This document shows, piece by piece, positions 59,991-64,000 of a stretch of DNA of 64,000 nucleotides (positions are counted from its first letter, which is position 1; each line of letters starts with the position of its first letter). The stretch covers positions 1 to 64,000 of the forward strand of contig JAUYQP010000013.1 in assembly GCA_030697205.1 (NCBI GenBank), given 5' to 3'. This stretch comes from Mycobacteriales bacterium. GTDB lineage: Bacteria > Actinomycetota > Actinomycetes > Mycobacteriales > SCTD01. The position numbers and the translations under genes were made by a program. The notes beneath the pieces were generated by a model. That model saw only the letters and a program-made list of their open reading frames with translations, searched no databases and was not told where the DNA came from.

Positions 59991-61643
59991 ATGACCACTC
60001 CCGATGGACCGCTGATCGTGCAGAGCGACAAGACGCTGCTGCTCGAGGTCGACCACCCCCTGGCCGGCGAGTGCCGGATGGCGATCGCGCCCTTCGCCGA
60101 GCTCGAGCGCTCCCCCGAGCACGTCCACACCTACCGCCTCACGCCGCTCGGCCTGTGGAACGCGCGCGCCGCCGGTCACGACGCCGAGCAGGTCGTCGAC
60201 GCGCTGGTCCGCTTCAGCCGCTACGCCGTGCCGCACGCGCTGCTCGTCGACGTCATGGACACGATGGACCGCTACGGCCGGCTGACCCTGGAGCAGGACC
60301 CGGTGCACGGCCTCGTGCTGCGCACCACCGACCGCGCGGTGCTCGAGGAGATCACCCGGTCGAAGAAGGTCAGCCCGATGCTCGGCGCCCGCGTCGACCC
60401 CGACACGGTGCTGGCCTTCCCGTCCGAGCGCGGCCGCCTCAAGCAGGCGCTGCTCAAGGCCGGGTGGCCGGCGGAGGACCTCGCGGGCTACGTCGACGGC
60501 GAGGCCCACGCGATCGCGCTCGACGAGAGCGACTGGCAGCTGCGCGACTACCAGCAGCTCGCGGTCGACGGCTTCTGGCACGGCGGCTCCGGCGTGGTCG
60601 TGCTGCCGTGCGGTGCCGGCAAGACGATGGTTGGCGCCGCCGCGATGGCGCGCGCGTCCGCGACCACGCTCATCCTCGTGACCAACACCGTCAGCGGGCG
60701 GCAGTGGAAGTCCGAGCTTCTCAAGCGGACCTCGCTGACGGAGGAGGAGATCGGCGAGTACTCCGGTGAGAAGAAGGAGATCAAGCCGGTCACGATCGCG
60801 ACGTACCAGATCATGACCACCCGCCGGAAGGGCGAGTACACCCACCTCGAGCTCTTCGGCGCCCGCGACTGGGGTCTCGTGGTGTACGACGAGGTGCACC
60901 TCCTGCCCGCGCCGGTCTTCCGGATGACCGCCGACCTGCAGTCGCGCCGGCGCCTCGGTCTGACTGCGACGCTCGTGCGGGAGGACGGTCGCGAGGGCGA
61001 CGTCTTCAGCCTCATCGGCCCGAAGCGCTTCGACGCGCCGTGGAAGGACATCGAGGCGCAGGGCTACATCGCGCCCGCCGACTGCACCGAGGTGCGGGTG
61101 ACGATGACCGACGCCGAGCGGCTGACCTACGCGACCTCGGAGCCGGAGGAGCGCTACAAGGTGGGCGCCACCGCCCACACCAAGATCGCCGTCGTGAAGG
61201 CGCTCGCCGAGCGGCACAAGGACGACCAGGTGCTGGTGATCGGTGCCTACCTCGACCAGCTCGACGAGCTCGGGGCAGCCCTCGACATGCCGATCATCCA
61301 GGGCTCCACGAAGAACGCCGAGCGCGAGCGGCTCTACGACCTCTTCCGCCGCAAGGAGATCCCCGGCCTGGTCGTGTCGAAGGTCGCCAACTTCTCCATC
61401 GACCTGCCCGAGGCCGCCGTCGCCATCCAGGTCAGCGGCACCTTCGGCTCGCGGCAGGAGGAGGCCCAGCGGCTCGGTCGCGTGCTGCGCCCCAAGGCCG
61501 ACGGCCGGTCGGCGCACTTCTACACCGTGATCTCGCGCGACACCGTCGACCAGGACTACGCCGCCCACCGGCAGCGCTTCCTCGCCGAGCAGGGCTACCC
61601 CTACACGATCGTGGACGCCGACGACGTCCTTACCGACGGCTGA
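59991..61643 (+). CDS. DNA repair helicase XPB
   Basis: A 550-aa superfamily 2 helicase. Damage-recognition-like N-terminus (SDKTLLLEVDHPLAGECRMA), Walker A VVLPCGAGKTMVGAAAMARA, DEVH box (VVYDEVHLLPAPVFRMTADL), RLGLTATLVREDG, and motif VI region EEAQRLGRVLRPKADGRSAH. Bacterial XPB unwinds DNA with 3'-5' polarity. ATG at 59991 chosen because the protein there aligns with the family start (MTTPDGPLIVQSDK). Confidence 0.95.
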   Translation: MTTPDGPLIVQSDKTLLLEVDHPLAGECRMAIAPFAELERSPEHVHTYRLTPLGLWNARAAGHDAEQVVDALVRFSRYAVPHALLVDVMDTMDRYGRLTLEQDPVHGLVLRTTDRAVLEEITRSKKVSPMLGARVDPDTVLAFPSERGRLKQALLKAGWPAEDLAGYVDGEAHAIALDESDWQLRDYQQLAVDGFWHGGSGVVVLPCGAGKTMVGAAAMARASATTLILVTNTVSGRQWKSELLKRTSLTEEEIGEYSGEKKEIKPVTIATYQIMTTRRKGEYTHLELFGARDWGLVVYDEVHLLPAPVFRMTADLQSRRRLGLTATLVREDGREGDVFSLIGPKRFDAPWKDIEAQGYIAPADCTEVRVTMTDAERLTYATSEPEERYKVGATAHTKIAVVKALAERHKDDQVLVIGAYLDQLDELGAALDMPIIQGSTKNAERERLYDLFRRKEIPGLVVSKVANFSIDLPEAAVAIQVSGTFGSRQEEAQRLGRVLRPKADGRSAHFYTVISRDTVDQDYAAHRQRFLAEQGYPYTIVDADDVLTDG

Positions 61644-61719
61644 GCGGTCCGCGCCTCCCACCCCTGCCGGCGCAGGCGAGATCGACGGCCCGCCCCTCCG
61701 CTGACCGCGCCTGTCCGAG

Positions 61720-62220
61720 TCAGGGGCAGCGGACGAGCTCGCAGGCCGCGGCGTCGCGCACGACCCGCCAGCGGTCACGCTCGACGAGTCGCAGCTGCTT
61801 GACCACGGCCGTGCCGCCCTCGGGCGCGAGCTCGACACTGACGCGAGCCAACCCGCCCTCCTGCACGACGTCGCCCACGACCCGGACCCTCGTCCGGACC
61901 GCGGCGGCCAGCCTCTCCCGCGCCACGTCGGCGAGGTCGTCGCACAGCTGCTGCTCGCCGCGGCTCTCGGGCTCGTCGGGGGTCGACAGCAAGCGGTAGC
62001 GCGCGCAGTCGCCCGACAGCGTCGCGGTCACCCAGCCCTGCGCGGCCCCGGCCGGGGTGTCGAGCCGACGCAGGTCGATGGCGGCGGTGATGCCGACAGC
62101 GAAGGTCAGCACGACGAGCAGGCCAAGGACCACGACCGGCGTACGTCGTACCTGCCTGGCCGTGCGGGCCTCGTTCTTGCGCTCCCCCGCCAGCTGACGC
62201 TCGGAGACAGGTGGGGACAT
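61720..62220 (-). CDS. Hypothetical membrane-anchored protein
   Basis: A 166-aa protein: basic cytoplasmic start (MSPPVSERQLAGERKNEART), one TM (PVVVLGLLVVLTFAVGITAA), and an extracellular domain with Cys residues (GDCARYRL, QLCDDL, CELVRCP) that may form disulfides and resembles small NTF2/Mce-associated-type domains in layout only. GGATGGGGG precedes the ATG at 62218-62220. Convergent with the XPB gene. Confidence 0.65.
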   Translation of the reverse strand: MSPPVSERQLAGERKNEARTARQVRRTPVVVLGLLVVLTFAVGITAAIDLRRLDTPAGAAQGWVTATLSGDCARYRLLSTPDEPESRGEQQLCDDLADVARERLAAAVRTRVRVVGDVVQEGGLARVSVELAPEGGTAVVKQLRLVERDRWRVVRDAAACELVRCP

Positions 62221-62343
62221 GCCCCCATCCTGCCCGTTCGGCGTGCACACTCGCTGCCGTGGGGGCAGACGTCGGTCAGGGTCACCGGTGGGTGCCGAGC
62301 GTCGGGGTCGACCTCGCGTGCCTGTCGGCGCTGCTCGCCGCCG

Positions 62344-62466
62344 AAGGCGCTGGCCTGGGGCGAGCTCGCGGTGTGGCTGTCAGCCTGGACCTACTGGCCC
62401 TCCTGGTTGCAGCCGACCCTGCTGCCGGTGCTCTTCCCGACCGGTCGCACCGACTCCTCGAACTTC
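62344..62466 (+). pseudogene. Possible remnant of a membrane histidine kinase N-terminus
   Basis: In one frame the DNA encodes KALAWGELAVWLSAWTYWPS followed by WLQPTLLPVLFPTGRTD. The TLLPVLFPTGR motif after a Trp-rich membrane segment is typical of the N-terminal membrane region of actinobacterial sensor kinases and related regulators. No start codon, downstream kinase domain or intact frame accompanies it. I read it as a decayed fragment; it could be coincidental. Confidence 0.3.
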
Positions 62467-62473
62467 TGGGGGG

Positions 62474-62686
62474 TCAGCGCGAGCTGTTGCTCCGCGACGG
62501 GAGCCGGCTCGACGCGGGGCCGATCAGCAGGGTCGAGAGGGCACCGGCCAGCACGCCCCAAAGGACGGGGTTGCCCACCCCTGCGAGGTGCAGACCGACG
62601 CCGACGACCACCCCGACCACGACCGCGACGAGCGCGATCCGCATGAGGTCACCGTCGAAGGAGTAGGCACTGCGCTGTCGGCTCAT
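62474..62686 (-). CDS. Small hypothetical membrane protein
   Basis: A 70-aa frame starting MSRQRSAYSFDGDLMRIALV with two TM segments (IALVAVVVGVVVGVGLHLAG and VLWGVLAGALSTLLIG). No family recognised. The basic tail reads into the supposed kinase remnant, so the 3' end may not be original. Confidence 0.5.
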   Translation of the reverse strand: MSRQRSAYSFDGDLMRIALVAVVVGVVVGVGLHLAGVGNPVLWGVLAGALSTLLIGPASSRLPSRSNSSR

Positions 62687-62780
62687 GACGCGTCCCTACC
62701 CGGAGCGGCTGTGATCCACTCCAGCGCTTCAGCCGCGCCCGGTACGTGCCGATCGTCCCCCTATCCAGCAGGGGGGTTCC

Positions 62781-64000
62781 GTGGACCACCGTCAGCGCAT
62801 GCTGCGGGCAGTCAACGTCTTCGGGTGGGGCGGCGTCGCGCTCTCCACCCTGGTGGCGGTCGTCGCCGAGCGCACGCTCGACGGCACCGCTGGGCTGCTC
62901 GCGATCGGCCTGTGGGCGCTCGCCAACACCGTCAACATGACCGTGGTCAGTGCGATCCCGGTCCTGCTGCGGCGCGCGCCGCACCTTCGGCCCGCCCTGC
63001 GCGGCATCCAGATCGGCCTCTACGTCACCAACCTCGTCGTGCAGAGCGGGTTGCTGGTCGCCGGCGGTGGCCTCGCCACCCCGCTGTGGTTGCTGTTCCT
63101 GCCGACCGTGCTCTTCGCGGCCCTCGACACCTCGCGCGCCGAGGCTCTTGTCTGGAGCCTGCTGACGAGCACGACCCTCGTCGGGTGCGCAGCCGCGACC
63201 GGCACGCTCGACCGCGAGCACGCCGCCGCCCTGGTCACCGGTGTCGTGCTCTTCCCTGCGCTCGCGGCCTACCTCAGCGCCCTGTCAGGTGCGCTCTACG
63301 GCATGCGGGCCGACGCGCGCGGTGCCCGGGCGGCGCTCGCCGGCCGGGTCGGCGAGATCGCCGGCGTCCTCGGCCAAGCCGCCGACGGTGACCTGCAGGT
63401 CAGCGTGACCGCGCACGCCGACGACCACGAGATCGCGCCCCTCGTCGCCGGCATCTCGACCAACCTCGAGGGACTGCGGACGCTGGTGGTGCAGGTCCGC
63501 ACCGGGGGCGAGCAGGTCCGCGCCGCCGCCAGCGAGCTGCTCGCGACCGCGGAGGAGCACGCCGCCTCGGCGACCCAGCAGTCGTCGGCCGTCGCCGAGA
63601 CGACGTCGACCATCGAGGAGCTCGCCGCTACCGCGGCCCAGATCGCCGAGACCTCGCAGGCGGTCGCCCGCTACGCCGAGGAGACCCTGCGCCACGCCGA
63701 GCAGGGCCGCACCGCCGTGTCGCGCAGCGTCGCCGCCATGGACACGATCAACGACCGGGTCGAGGGCATCGCGACCCGGGCGCTCGCGCTGGGCGAGAAG
63801 TCCCACGAGATCGGCCGGATCCTCGACGTCATCGACGACCTGGCCGACCAGACCAACCTGCTCGCGCTCAACGCCGCGATCGAGGCCGCCAGGGCCGGCG
63901 AGCAGGGTCGCGGCTTCGCGGTCGTGGCCGCCGAGGTCCGCAAGCTCGCCGAGCGCTCCCAGGCGTCGGCCGGCCATATCCAGGCACTGGTCGCGGACAT
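62781..64000 (+). CDS. Methyl-accepting chemotaxis protein, 3' end beyond window
   Basis: 406 codons are present; no stop before the right edge. Residues 1-178 form five to six TM segments with no large extracytoplasmic sensor domain ([20 protein letters not shown] to [14 protein letters not shown]). Residues about 182-240 look like a HAMP linker, followed by a long coiled coil and the highly conserved hairpin tip [20 protein letters not shown], then [20 protein letters not shown], which contacts CheA and CheW. So the organism very probably has a chemotaxis system. GTG start after AGCAGGGGGG. Confidence 0.92.
   Translation, partial: MDHRQRMLRAVNVFGWGGVALSTLVAVVAERTLDGTAGLLAIGLWALANTVNMTVVSAIPVLLRRAPHLRPALRGIQIGLYVTNLVVQSGLLVAGGGLATPLWLLFLPTVLFAALDTSRAEALVWSLLTSTTLVGCAAATGTLDREHAAALVTGVVLFPALAAYLSALSGALYGMRADARGARAALAGRVGEIAGVLGQAADGDLQVSVTAHADDHEIAPLVAGISTNLEGLRTLVVQVRTGGEQVRAAASELLATAEEHAASATQQSSAVAETTSTIEELAATAAQIAETSQAVARYAEETLRHAEQGRTAVSRSVAAMDTINDRVEGIATRALALGEKSHEIGRILDVIDDLADQTNLLALNAAIEAARAGEQGRGFAVVAAEVRKLAERSQASAGHIQALVAD

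Overview
The window is about 64 kb of chromosomal DNA from a very GC-rich Actinomycetota bacterium. Codon third positions are almost all G or C, GTG starts are common, and gene order matches actinobacterial core regions: metG/rsmI/pmt; galU-glp-moaC-moaB-rimJ-glpR(sepX); fmdB-mtnP-SAF-mscL; NCS2 permease/DUF2530/DUF3027/DUF2771/mqnB/cold-shock; and the XPB helicase pair. A futalosine hydrolase (menaquinone by the futalosine route), a mycofactocin locus, a wax ester synthase and a chemoreceptor together suggest an aerobic, probably motile soil- or sediment-type actinobacterium. I cannot fix the genus. There is no phage, IS element or CRISPR array, so this is mostly ordinary chromosome with one strongly specialised island.

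Layout. 0-8 kb: translation genes, a protein O-mannosyltransferase, tRNA-Ala(CGC), and the division/polarity pair Glp-GlpR(SepX) with molybdopterin genes and galU. 8-16.5 kb: a diguanylate cyclase, folate and CO2/bicarbonate enzymes, a cupredoxin lipoprotein, MTA phosphorylase, an FAD-linked oxidase, MscL with an extra Cys-rich tail, and tRNA-Arg(CCT); two odd hypothetical genes interrupt this run. 17-30 kb: the mycofactocin island. 30-44 kb: SDR, thioredoxin-like, photolyase, a secreted repeat protein, pdxH, a citrate synthase, serC, and lipid/esterase genes. 44-53 kb: MFS/MarR, purine permease, DUF genes, mqnB, cold-shock protein, esterase. 53-64 kb: larE, a TIM-barrel-like secreted protein, a broken lipoprotein gene, a DUF222/HNH gene, the XPB helicase and its partner, and the start of a methyl-accepting chemotaxis protein.

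The main system is the mycofactocin island (about 17048-30199). On the minus strand mftA, mftB, mftC, two FadH/OYE-type flavin/FeS oxidoreductases, ETF-alpha, FixC, FixX, ETF-beta and mftE are mostly joined by 1-4 nt overlaps (4 nt spacing at one junction). After a gap with a perfect 16-bp inverted repeat come a mycofactocin-type SDR and mftF. Divergently transcribed are mftR (TetR) and folE. The usual mftD and mftG genes are not in the window. A complete FixABCX-like electron-transfer module plus two OYE proteins sit where redox partners would be expected. My inference is that this is an alternative route for passing electrons from mycofactocinol to the quinone pool.

Genome-style signals: at least a dozen genes carry a TANNNT box 6-8 nt before the start codon, which is the architecture of leaderless mRNAs. 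Several intergenic spaces hold long perfect or near-perfect inverted repeats with 22-33-nt loops. Two genes appear to start at CTG within a CTGA overlap. Two loci look like frameshifted or nonsense-interrupted genes.
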